DNA of 64,000 nucleotides, taken from Amphritea balenae. Its GTDB lineage: Bacteria; Pseudomonadota; Gammaproteobacteria; Pseudomonadales; Balneatricaceae. The stretch covers positions 247,366 through 311,365 of the forward strand of contig NZ_RQXV01000006.1 in assembly GCF_003858655.1 (NCBI RefSeq). Reading direction: 5' to 3'. The notes under the pieces are model-generated. The model made no database searches. It had not been told where the DNA came from and worked only from the letters and a program-made list of their open reading frames with translations. The translations under genes were made by a program, and so were the position numbers. This document shows, piece after piece, positions 48,099 to 56,055 of the stretch; the first letter of the stretch is position 1, and the number at the start of each line of letters is the position of its first letter.

Positions 48099-48113
48099 GT
48101 AAAGAAGTGTAAA
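48099..48113 (+). promoter_or_regulatory. GTAAA-N5-GTAAA response-regulator box
   Basis: Two AGTGTAAAG repeats at 10-bp spacing form a perfect GTAAA-N5-GTAAA, the same arrangement as the CpxR-type box near 760. A TATTCT -10 box lies 13 bases beyond it (48127-48132), so the site would replace the -35 box. It controls the operon beginning at 48208. Confidence 0.72.
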
Positions 48114-48207
48114 GCCTGAAACAGATTATTCTAGTTCAGGAATGATTCAGTCCCGGAGTATGAAAATAGACTACAGAATCCAAACATCAGGATTAAGGAG
48201 AGTAGTC

Positions 48208-48756
48208 ATGAAAAAGTTAATCGTAAGTGGGTTGGTGGCATTAAGCCTGCTGGTACCATTGGCTGAAGCAGGTTCCCGTAATCACAGAGATAACGCACAC
48301 CGGGATTATGCAAAAGTGACCCGGGTAGATCCTATTGTTGTCCAGTCTGAGCGACGTATACCTCGCCGCGAGTGCTGGGATGAAGAGGTACGTTACGAAA
48401 CCCCCAGACATCAGCGTAAATCCTATACTGCACCTATACTGGGCGGTATTATTGGCGGCGCTTTAGGTAATGAGTTGGGTGCCGGTGGGGATAATAAAAA
48501 GGTTGGTGCGGTGGTTGGTGCTGTGTTGGGTGCTTCGATCGGTAATGATCTGAAACAGAATAGATCCCAATATGATAACAGAGTACATTATCGTACTGAG
48601 ACCCGTTGTAGTGTTGAGCATGATGTTGAGTATTATGAACGGGTAACCGGCTACAATGTGACATATCGTTATCAGGGTCGTACTTATCATACCCAGATGG
48701 ACCGTCATCCAGGTAAACGTATCAGAGTACGGGTAAACGTTGTTCCGGTCTCCTGA
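48208..48756 (+). CDS. glycine-zipper outer-membrane/periplasmic protein
   Basis: The 182-residue protein has a signal peptide (MKKLIVSGLVALSLLVPLAEA), a basic region, and a glycine-zipper 2TM stretch (PILGGIIGGALGNELG and VGAVVGAVLGASIGNDL) typical of SlyB/RcnB-like envelope proteins. A C-terminal domain rich in Tyr and Arg has two Cys (RECWDE, TRCSVE). The start has AAGGAG. An upstream start at 48142 is not supported. It heads an operon with a PepSY protein and a PhoP/PhoQ-like pair and carries a GTAAA-type box upstream. Confidence 0.82.
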   Translation: MKKLIVSGLVALSLLVPLAEAGSRNHRDNAHRDYAKVTRVDPIVVQSERRIPRRECWDEEVRYETPRHQRKSYTAPILGGIIGGALGNELGAGGDNKKVGAVVGAVLGASIGNDLKQNRSQYDNRVHYRTETRCSVEHDVEYYERVTGYNVTYRYQGRTYHTQMDRHPGKRIRVRVNVVPVS

Positions 48757-48781
48757 AAGCAGTAATTAAAAGGTGGAAAAT

Positions 48782-49090
48782 ATGTTCCGAGCTTTATTTC
48801 GAATCGTACTGATGCTGTCGTTGGTCACAGCGTCAGGGGCCTGGGCTGCCGTATCGACCCAGGACAGGATAAAGCCTGAGCATGGGATGGAACAGACAGT
48901 ATTAGCGGCGGCAGATGTATCACTGAAACATGCCGCAGCGATGGCTAAAAAAAGCCATGGTGGCAAAGTTGTGAAAGCGGAAACAAAGAATCGTGGTGGA
49001 CGAAAGGTGCATCATATCCGGCTGGTCAATGAAGGTCGGGTAAAGACGATTGTTATTGATGCCGCAACTGGCCGCGAAGTATCCCCTTAA
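48782..49090 (+). CDS. PepSY-domain exported protein
   Basis: The 102-residue protein has a signal peptide (ALFRIVLMLSLVTASGAWA) and one PepSY domain (SLKHAAAMAKKSHGGKVVKAE, VIDAATGREVSP). PepSY proteins inhibit proteases or modulate sensor kinases. The ATG at 48782 fits the AAAGGTGG ribosome site. A GTG nine bases earlier overlaps that site. It lies between the glycine-zipper gene and the response regulator in one operon. Confidence 0.83.
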   Translation: MFRALFRIVLMLSLVTASGAWAAVSTQDRIKPEHGMEQTVLAAADVSLKHAAAMAKKSHGGKVVKAETKNRGGRKVHHIRLVNEGRVKTIVIDAATGREVSP

Positions 49091-49123
49091 GGTGAGAGAC
49101 TCACTGGTATATTGGAGCATGGA

Positions 49124-49816
49124 ATGAAACTGCTGGTTATTGAAGATGATACAGATCTGCGCCGACAGCTGGTAACGGCGTTGAACGATAGTGGTTATAC
49201 GGTTGAAGAAGCTGAAGACGGTGAAGAGGGTCTTTATCTGGGTAGTGAATTCCCTTATGACTTAGCGATTGTTGATCTGGGATTACCTAAGCTGTCTGGT
49301 GTTGAAGTTATTCAGCGCTGGCGTAAGCAGGATGTAAATTTTCCGATTATTATTCTGACCGCCCGGGGCGACTGGCAGGATAAGGTTGAAGGTCTAGAAG
49401 CCGGTGCTGACGACTATCTGGTTAAGCCTTTTCATATGGAAGAGTTGATGGCACGTCTTAATGCTTTGCTGCGCAGGGCCGCAGGACATGCGAAACCGAT
49501 GCTGGAATTTGGTCCTATCACCCTCGATAGCACCGGACGGAATGTATACCTCAATGGTGAGACAGTAAAGTTAACCAGTTACGAATATCGCACCCTTGAA
49601 TACATGATGTTGAACGCCGGTAAAGTTATCTCTAAGAGCGAGCTGACTGAACATCTCTATCATCAGGACTTTGACCGCGACAGTAATGTGCTTGAGGTAT
49701 TTATCCGTCGTTTGCGGCAGAAGCTTGACCCTGAACAAAGCCTTCAACCTATCACGACCGTACGTGGTCTGGGTTATCGTTTTGACCTTCCCGCAGGGGC
49801 TACTGATAAAGCATGA
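49124..49816 (+). CDS. PhoP-like OmpR-family response regulator
   Basis: The 230-residue protein has a receiver with EDD at the start, acceptor Asp in AIVDLGLP, Thr in ILTARGDW and Lys in LVKPFH, and a winged-helix C-terminus (ESNVLEVFIRRLRQKL-like, TTVRGLGYRF). It is most like PhoP. The ATG at 49124 follows GGAG. It overlaps the kinase gene by 4 bp (ATGATG). The GTAAA box upstream of the operon may be its own site or that of the CpxR-like regulator. Confidence 0.87.
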   Translation: MKLLVIEDDTDLRRQLVTALNDSGYTVEEAEDGEEGLYLGSEFPYDLAIVDLGLPKLSGVEVIQRWRKQDVNFPIIILTARGDWQDKVEGLEAGADDYLVKPFHMEELMARLNALLRRAAGHAKPMLEFGPITLDSTGRNVYLNGETVKLTSYEYRTLEYMMLNAGKVISKSELTEHLYHQDFDRDSNVLEVFIRRLRQKLDPEQSLQPITTVRGLGYRFDLPAGATDKA

Positions 49817-51162
49817 TGCCCCGCGCCCTCAGGGCCCGTTTACTGCTGGGGTCGTTATTACTCTTGCCGGTATTTTTCGGGCTGACCGGTTTTGCCCTGC
49901 AACAGGCTTTTCATCACAGCCTGGAAGCGGCTGAAGAAGAGCGTCTGAAGCTTCAGGTCTATCTGATTCTGGGGGCTGCTGAGCTCGATGGTGATCAGAT
50001 TAGTATTCCTGATGCTTTGCAGGAGCCTCGCTATAGCCAGCTTGAATCCGGTTTATATGGATTCCTGCACGGTAATAATAAACAGTTAGTCTGGAGCTCA
50101 GAATCAGCCAAGCTGATCAATGATCCTGATCTTGATCTGTTAGCTGACCAACGCCTGAAGACCGGTGAATCTCTGTTCTATGAGCTGCCGCAAAAGGGGG
50201 TTTTTGTTTACCAGTTTGCGTTGCTCTGGGAGATACAGGGACGCGAACATAATTATCTGTTTACGGTACTGGAATCCAGTAGCTCGCTTAAGGCCGAGCA
50301 AAAAGCTTTTAATACCCGACTGTGGGGCTGGCTTGGTGCGGCTATCTTTCTGTTCCTATTGGTGGAGACCCTTCTAATTGGCTGGGGTCTGAAGCCTCTC
50401 ACACGATTAGCAGCAGACCTGAAAGATATTGAGCAGGGTCAGAGTGACCGGCTGACCGGCGAATATCCTACCGAAGTACAGGCGGTGACGGATAACTTAA
50501 ATCTGTTGATCAAAAATGAGCGACAACAGCGAGAACGGTACCGGAATACACTGGGGGATCTAGCCCATAGTCTGAAAACACCGCTGGCTGTGATGCGTGG
50601 TGCCGGCCAGGAAAAGCTGAGTGCTACCGAGTTTCAGACATTAGTGAGTGAACAGGCTGGCAGAATGGATCAGATTGTTCAGTATCAGCTGGCCCGGGCA
50701 GTCAAAAGCCAGGGGCGAACCCTGGCTAAGAAGGTTGCCGTTGCTCCGCTCATCGAGCGTATGCTCAGTGCCTTACAAAAAGTGTATCGGGATAAAAATA
50801 TTGAGGTTGAACTCTCGCTGCAGGGCGACTGTCAACTAGCGGCAGACGAGCGGGATCTGATGGAGCTGCTGGGTAATGTGCTGGAAAATGCGTTTAAGTA
50901 TGGTTATTCACAAGTCAGTGTGAGCTTTAGCAGCGATGCAGGCATGCTTCAGATCGATATTGCAGATGATGGAGAAGGGGTATCTCCGGATAAACGGCAA
51001 ACGATTTTGAAGCGGGGTGAACGGGCGGATACCTCTGCCCCGGGACAGGGAATAGGCTTATCTGTTGCAGTGGATATTTTAAGTAGCTATGACGGCGAAT
51101 TAGCGATTTCAGAAGCCGCACTGGGCGGCGCACTGTTTTCAATCAGAATACCGCTTAACTAA
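49813..51162 (+). CDS. PhoQ-like sensor histidine kinase
   Basis: The 449-residue kinase has two membrane helices (about 9-28 and 172-193) enclosing a periplasmic sensor, a HAMP-like linker, the H-box DLAHSLKTPLAVM (as in PhoQ), an N-box LLGNVLENAFKYG, and G-boxes DIADDGEG and GQGIGLSVA. PhoQ-type kinases sense divalent cations, pH or cationic peptides. It is translationally coupled to the regulator and ends the four-gene envelope-sensing operon. Confidence 0.88.
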   Translation: MMPRALRARLLLGSLLLLPVFFGLTGFALQQAFHHSLEAAEEERLKLQVYLILGAAELDGDQISIPDALQEPRYSQLESGLYGFLHGNNKQLVWSSESAKLINDPDLDLLADQRLKTGESLFYELPQKGVFVYQFALLWEIQGREHNYLFTVLESSSSLKAEQKAFNTRLWGWLGAAIFLFLLVETLLIGWGLKPLTRLAADLKDIEQGQSDRLTGEYPTEVQAVTDNLNLLIKNERQQRERYRNTLGDLAHSLKTPLAVMRGAGQEKLSATEFQTLVSEQAGRMDQIVQYQLARAVKSQGRTLAKKVAVAPLIERMLSALQKVYRDKNIEVELSLQGDCQLAADERDLMELLGNVLENAFKYGYSQVSVSFSSDAGMLQIDIADDGEGVSPDKRQTILKRGERADTSAPGQGIGLSVAVDILSSYDGELAISEAALGGALFSIRIPLN

Positions 51163-51192
51163 AGCGCTATTCTGATTGTTTCGATTAGCGGT

Positions 51193-52533
51193 TTAGCCAA
51201 GTTGCTTTACAAAGGCTTTGGAGTTGCGCTGGAAGTTATATAGCGCTTGCTTACCGTTTGGCAGTGACGCGACGTCGACTTCTGCAAAACTGCGCTCAAT
51301 AAACCAGTGTGCGGTTCGGGTCGTCAGTACAAAGAGTTTATGTAATCCCTGATCACGCGCGGAGTCTTCAATGGCTTGCAGCAATTTATCACCCCGGTCA
51401 CCGCCCCGATATTCTGATGATATTGCGACACAGGCCAGTTCGCCTGCTTTATCTTCGGTAAAGGGATACAGGGCCGCGCAGCCGATTATAGCGCCATCCA
51501 GATCGACCACAGTGAAACAGTTTATTTCAGATTCCAGCAGTTCTCTTGATCGACGCACTAATATGCCAGCCTCTTCCATCGGCTTAATCAGTTCAAGAAT
51601 GCCGCCTACATCTTCAATGGTTGCCGGACGAATCTGCTCGTAGGACTGCTCTAGCACCATGGTACCGATACCGTTGCGACTAAACAGTTCGGATACCAGT
51701 GCACCATCCTTCTGGTAGCTGATCAGATGGCTGCGGGGCACACCGTTACGAGAGGCTTTAACTGCCGCTTGTAGGTGTCGGGCCAGCTCTGATGGCGATT
51801 GGTCAGGAGAGCTTTGTTTCGCCATATACTGAGTTACCAGACGTTCGGCAGTGTCTGCAAGTAGCTCGGTGCGTAAGTTGTCATCACTGTCTCTGACGCC
51901 ACCGTCATGACCAAACATGATCAGTTTATCCGCTTTCAGGCTGATCGCCGTCTGAGTGGCAACATCTTCAACACTCAGATTGAACACTTCACCGGTTGGT
52001 GAGTAGCCCAGATGAGAGATCAGTACAATATTGTTATTGCTCAGTTGTTGACGTATCGCCTCGCTATCGACCCGACGAACTTCGCCTGTATGGCAAAGGT
52101 CGACACCTTTGTAGATACCAACAGGACGGGCTGTTACAAAGTTGCCACTACAAACCCGTATTTTAGCACCGTGCATCGGTGAATTAGCCAATCCCATGGA
52201 GAGCTTGGCTTCGATCTCGATACGCAGACTGGCTGCTGCTTCAATGACACATTGCAGGGTTTCGCTATCGGTAACCCGCAGGTGATGATGGATTCGATCG
52301 CTGATGTTTTGCTGTTTAAGCCGGGCTTCGATCTGTGGTCGGGAGCCATGAATCAGTATCAGTTTTACGCCCAGGCTGTTTAACAGTGCGATATCGTGCA
52401 CTGTATTGGCGAAATTCGGATCGGCAAGCGCCTCCCCTCCAAGCATCAGGACGAAGGTTTTCCCCCGGTGTGCATTGATATAGGGGGAGCTGTGACGAAA
52501 CCAGTTTACGTATTGAGTGTTATCAGTAATCAC
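51193..52533 (-). CDS. argA: N-acetylglutamate synthase ArgA
   Basis: The 446-residue enzyme has an N-terminal amino-acid-kinase-like domain (FVLMLGGEAL, LILIHGSRPQIEARL) and a C-terminal GNAT acetyltransferase domain (LACVAISSEYRGGDRGDKLL, LFVLTTRTAHWF). It makes N-acetylglutamate, the first step of arginine synthesis, and is inhibited by arginine. The start is a GTG, two bases after the argE stop, which indicates translational coupling. Confidence 0.94.
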   Translation of the reverse strand: MITDNTQYVNWFRHSSPYINAHRGKTFVLMLGGEALADPNFANTVHDIALLNSLGVKLILIHGSRPQIEARLKQQNISDRIHHHLRVTDSETLQCVIEAAASLRIEIEAKLSMGLANSPMHGAKIRVCSGNFVTARPVGIYKGVDLCHTGEVRRVDSEAIRQQLSNNNIVLISHLGYSPTGEVFNLSVEDVATQTAISLKADKLIMFGHDGGVRDSDDNLRTELLADTAERLVTQYMAKQSSPDQSPSELARHLQAAVKASRNGVPRSHLISYQKDGALVSELFSRNGIGTMVLEQSYEQIRPATIEDVGGILELIKPMEEAGILVRRSRELLESEINCFTVVDLDGAIIGCAALYPFTEDKAGELACVAISSEYRGGDRGDKLLQAIEDSARDQGLHKLFVLTTRTAHWFIERSFAEVDVASLPNGKQALYNFQRNSKAFVKQLG

Positions 52534-52535
52534 AA

Positions 52536-53687
52536 TTAAAAACAGTACTTTGCAATCAGTTGTTCTAGTATCGCTACTGTAGGCTTTATCTGATCAAAAG
52601 CCAAATACTCATCGGGCTGATGGGCCTGATCGATTGAGCCGGGGCCCATCACGATAGTGTCCATACCCAATTCTTGCAGGAACGGAGCTTCGGTGCCAAA
52701 GGCCACAGCTTCTGCCTGATAACCGGTGAGCTTCTCCGCCGTAGTTACCAGTTCGGAATGTTTGTCATTCTGAAATGCAGGTATGCCGGGGAACAGGGCT
52801 TCGGTGGTGATGTCCACATTAAAGCGTTGTTCCAGAGTGCTGAGTCGTTTAGATACGCTCTCCCGCAGCAGGTCTGCCGACATGCCAGGCAGCGGGCGCA
52901 GGTCATATTCCAGGTCGCAGGCACCGCAGATACGATTTGGGTTATCGCCGCCGTGAATGCAGCCCAGGTTAAGGGTCGGTACTGAAACTTTGAAATCACT
53001 GTTCTGATAATCCCGTTGCAACTCCTGCCTGAAGTTAATCAACTCGCCCAACACTGAGTGCATCGCTTCCAGCGCATTGGCACCGAGGCTCGGATCAGAT
53101 GAATGGCCGGCACTGCCTTTAATCCGGATAGCCTCCATCATCATGCCTTTGTGCATGTAAATAGGGCGCATGCTAGTGGGCTCACCGATAACCGCATAAC
53201 GGGCTTTAGGTTTACCCGCCTCGGCCAGGGCTCTGGCACCATTCATTGAGCTTTCTTCGTCGGCCGTCGCGAGAATGATAAGTGGCTGTTGCAGCGTTTT
53301 ATCGGCGTATTTACGCGCTGCTTCAATAGCGATAGGAAAGAAACCTTTCATATCGCAGGTGCCAAGACCATAAAAGCGACTATCTTTTTCAGTCAGCTTA
53401 AAAGGGTCGCTATTCCACAACTCGGCATTGAAGGGCACGGTATCGGTATGACCGGAGAGCACCAGTCCACCCGGGCCGCTACCCAGAGTGGCAATCAGGT
53501 TGGCCTTTTCCGGGTGCCCGGGTATCCCCATGACTTCGGTTTTAAAACCTAAGCAGGATAGCCAGCTTTCAAGTTTTTCGATGACACTCAGATTACTTTG
53601 ATCCCAATGCGCGGCTGTACAGCTAACGGAAGGCGTTGCGATCAGTTCTGCCAGCATAGTGAGCAGATCGGGAGGAGAGTGCTGCAT
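52536..53687 (-). CDS. argE: acetylornithine deacetylase ArgE
   Basis: The 383-residue M20-family zinc hydrolase removes acetate from N-acetylornithine. Metal and catalytic motifs are LSGHTDTVPFN, GLGTCDMKGFF and ATADEESSMNG. It lies immediately upstream of argA in one operon. Just before the ATG an inverted repeat GTCCGG-N13-CCGGAC (53694-53718) could be an operator or leader hairpin. Confidence 0.94.
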   Translation of the reverse strand: MQHSPPDLLTMLAELIATPSVSCTAAHWDQSNLSVIEKLESWLSCLGFKTEVMGIPGHPEKANLIATLGSGPGGLVLSGHTDTVPFNAELWNSDPFKLTEKDSRFYGLGTCDMKGFFPIAIEAARKYADKTLQQPLIILATADEESSMNGARALAEAGKPKARYAVIGEPTSMRPIYMHKGMMMEAIRIKGSAGHSSDPSLGANALEAMHSVLGELINFRQELQRDYQNSDFKVSVPTLNLGCIHGGDNPNRICGACDLEYDLRPLPGMSADLLRESVSKRLSTLEQRFNVDITTEALFPGIPAFQNDKHSELVTTAEKLTGYQAEAVAFGTEAPFLQELGMDTIVMGPGSIDQAHQPDEYLAFDQIKPTVAILEQLIAKYCF

Positions 53688-53745
53688 AGATACGTCCGGT
53701 TTATTCTGTTATCCGGACATTGTGCAGTCTTTAGCGCAAATAAAA

Positions 53746-53768
53746 AAGGCGGTCATGATGACCGCCTT
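53746..53768. terminator. terminator after the Pit transporter
   Basis: AAGGCGGTCA-TGA-TGACCGCCTT has a T run on the minus strand (complement of 53742-53747) and lies 20 bp past the pit stop. It separates pit from the argE promoter. Confidence 0.85.
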
Positions 53769-53787
53769 AATAAAATTGCTGAGCAGA

Positions 53788-55053
53788 TTAGCTGAACATG
53801 CCTTTAAACATAAAGAAGAACATGATCGACAGCGCTGCACCTGCAGGTAGAGTCACTATCCAGGAAACGAAGATAGTACCCACAACACGCAGGTTCAGAG
53901 CGGACAATCCACGGGCAATGCCTACACCCAGAACTGCACCTACTAAGGTGTGGGTTGTGGAGATTGGCAGACCGGTACCTGATGCAAATACCACCGTTGA
54001 CGCAGCCGCCAGCGTAGCTGCAAAGCCGCGGCTTGGTGTCAGTTCAGTAATGTTATTACCAATAGTTGCGATAACTTTATGGCCGTACATAACCAGACCG
54101 GCAACGATACCTGCACCACCTAACAACAGGATCCATACCGGCATCGCTGATTTCTGTGCGACTTCACCCGCAGAGCCAACAACACCCACGATAGCAGCCA
54201 GAGGGCCAACGGCGTTTGCTACATCGTTAGAGCCGTGAGCAAAAGCCATAGCGCAGGCGGTGAACATCATCAGTACACCAAATACTTTCTCTACACTGGC
54301 AAAGTGGTAGTCACGGTTGTCTTCAGCACGGGCTGTAATCTTGCGAAGCATTGCGATGCCCAGCAACATAGTGACAAACGCAACACCTATAGATATCAGC
54401 GCGCTTGCACCAAAGCCAGGGTTCAGACCTACATGCTTCAGGCCTTTAGTGAAGGTCACCATGGAGATCATGAAGCCCACCAGGAAGATATACATAGGGA
54501 CATACTTCTTGGCATTTTTAAACGGATCTTCAGTATCCAGAATCAGTTTCTGCACACTTCGGAACAGGAAGAAGGCTATAAGTCCTGCCGTCACGGGGGA
54601 GACAACCCAGCTGGCAACAATTTTCATAACCTTGGCCCAGTTCACCGCATCCACGGATATACCGACGGCAGCAAAACCTACGACAGCACCAACAATCGAG
54701 TGAGTGGTGGATACCGGCCAGCCCATCGCTGTTGCGATTAATAGCCAGATTCCGGCTGCCAGCAGGGCTGACATCATACCGAAAACCAGGAGTTCGGGGG
54801 TGCCGGATAACAGTGCTGGGTCGATAATACCTTTACGTATAGTCTCCGTTACTGCGCCACCTGCCAGATAAGCCCCGGCAAACTCGAAGATGATGGCGAT
54901 AATAATTGCTTGCTTCAACGTCAACGCTTTAGAGCCAACGGATGTACCCATCGCGTTGGCTACATCGTTTGCGCCAACACCCCAGGCCATAAAGAAGCCA
55001 AACACACATGCCATGATGATCAGTACGCTGCCATACTCAACAATGATGTTCAT
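53788..55053 (-). CDS. Pit-family inorganic phosphate transporter
   Basis: The 421-residue permease shows the duplicated Pit signature: GANDVANAMGTSVGSKALT near the N-terminus and GSNDVANAVGPLAAI in the second half, about 10-12 helices. It carries phosphate with protons or sodium. It lies 35 bp after the DUF47 gene on the same strand. The pair is a common operon in which the DUF47 protein tunes the permease. Confidence 0.93.
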   Translation of the reverse strand: MNIIVEYGSVLIIMACVFGFFMAWGVGANDVANAMGTSVGSKALTLKQAIIIAIIFEFAGAYLAGGAVTETIRKGIIDPALLSGTPELLVFGMMSALLAAGIWLLIATAMGWPVSTTHSIVGAVVGFAAVGISVDAVNWAKVMKIVASWVVSPVTAGLIAFFLFRSVQKLILDTEDPFKNAKKYVPMYIFLVGFMISMVTFTKGLKHVGLNPGFGASALISIGVAFVTMLLGIAMLRKITARAEDNRDYHFASVEKVFGVLMMFTACAMAFAHGSNDVANAVGPLAAIVGVVGSAGEVAQKSAMPVWILLLGGAGIVAGLVMYGHKVIATIGNNITELTPSRGFAATLAAASTVVFASGTGLPISTTHTLVGAVLGVGIARGLSALNLRVVGTIFVSWIVTLPAGAALSIMFFFMFKGMFS

Positions 55054-55088
55054 GATGATTTACCTAAATTAAAAAGTCAGAAATCGGA

Positions 55089-55769
55089 TTATTTCGCCAG
55101 CAATAGCTGCAGACGGCTGCCAACCTGTTGTGCTTTATCTGCTACATCACCAACCCAGCGAATGATCTGATACAGGAACATTGCATCGATAGGGTGTAGT
55201 TCTTTTTCAACTTCAAACAGGGCTAAACGTACCTGGCGTTCCATCTCATCGGCATCGTGTTCCAGATCATCCAGTTCATTGATCATGGTTTCAACCACGT
55301 CTACTTCATGACCACGGAAGCCTGCAGTAACCAGCTCATCAAGTTCATTAAGTGCGGTCAGGGCCTGACCTGAAGTCTTAAGGGAAGCACGGACATATTC
55401 AGCCATCAGTGGCTGAATATGTTTCGGAATAGTCATTTTACGGCCCAGCATCAGGCCAGCAATATCTTTTGAACGGTTTGCAATCTTATCCTGCATGCGT
55501 AGCAGATCGAGCAGATCAGTACGGGGTACAGGCAGAAAGATACTTTTCGGCAGGTTCAGACGAACCTCTTTCTTCATTGTATCCGCTTCGCCTTCAAGTA
55601 CTGCGATCTTGTGCTGAACTTCAGCGGCTTTGTCCCAGTCTTCAGCCATTACTGCATCGAAGAACGGAACCAGCTCGATTGCACAGGATTGTGCCTTCGC
55701 AATATGTTCCTGCATAGGGCGGAACGGAGAGCGAGCGAACATTTGCAAAATCGGGTTGTTAGTAACCAT
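55089..55769 (-). CDS. DUF47/PhoU-like phosphate transport regulator
   Basis: The 226-residue helical protein (start MVTNNPILQMFARSPF at 55769 with GCGGTGA upstream; the longer frame to 55865 is unconserved) has the TIGR00153 features PMQEHIAKAQSC, VLEGEADTMKKEVR, RMQDKIANRSKDIAGL and ELDDLEHDADEMER. It is a PhoU relative that probably modulates the Pit permease. A Pho-box-like promoter lies about 195 bp upstream, so a leader of around 170 bases is expected. Confidence 0.9.
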   Translation of the reverse strand: MVTNNPILQMFARSPFRPMQEHIAKAQSCAIELVPFFDAVMAEDWDKAAEVQHKIAVLEGEADTMKKEVRLNLPKSIFLPVPRTDLLDLLRMQDKIANRSKDIAGLMLGRKMTIPKHIQPLMAEYVRASLKTSGQALTALNELDELVTAGFRGHEVDVVETMINELDDLEHDADEMERQVRLALFEVEKELHPIDAMFLYQIIRWVGDVADKAQQVGSRLQLLLAK

Positions 55770-55963
55770 AAAATCACCGCTGTTAAAGCAAAATTTGCGC
55801 GAGTATACGTGCGCTTTTGATGTCTTTGTAGTGAAAAAGAAATATAAATGTAACTGAATTGACATAAATTCGAGGCAGAAATCTTAATGCTCTCTTCTAT
55901 ACCCCAGTAACAGGCTGTTTTCACTTCGTATTTTCTTGGATTGCAGCATAGTATTAATTTTTT

Positions 55964-55981
55964 GTTACAGAAATATTACAG
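55964..55981 (-). promoter_or_regulatory. Pho box (PhoB-type) upstream of DUF47-pit
   Basis: On the minus strand CTGTAAT-ATTT-CTGTAAC matches the consensus CTGTCAT-AWAW-CTGTCAY at 16 of 18 positions. A -10-like TACTAT lies ten bases downstream (55948-55953), the normal spacing for PhoB-activated promoters. Confidence 0.75.
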
Positions 55982-56055
55982 ATAAAAATATCGAGTCAAA
56001 AAGTGCTTTTTGTTAAGCTGAAAGAATACATCGGTTTCTAAGAGTACATGGATCT

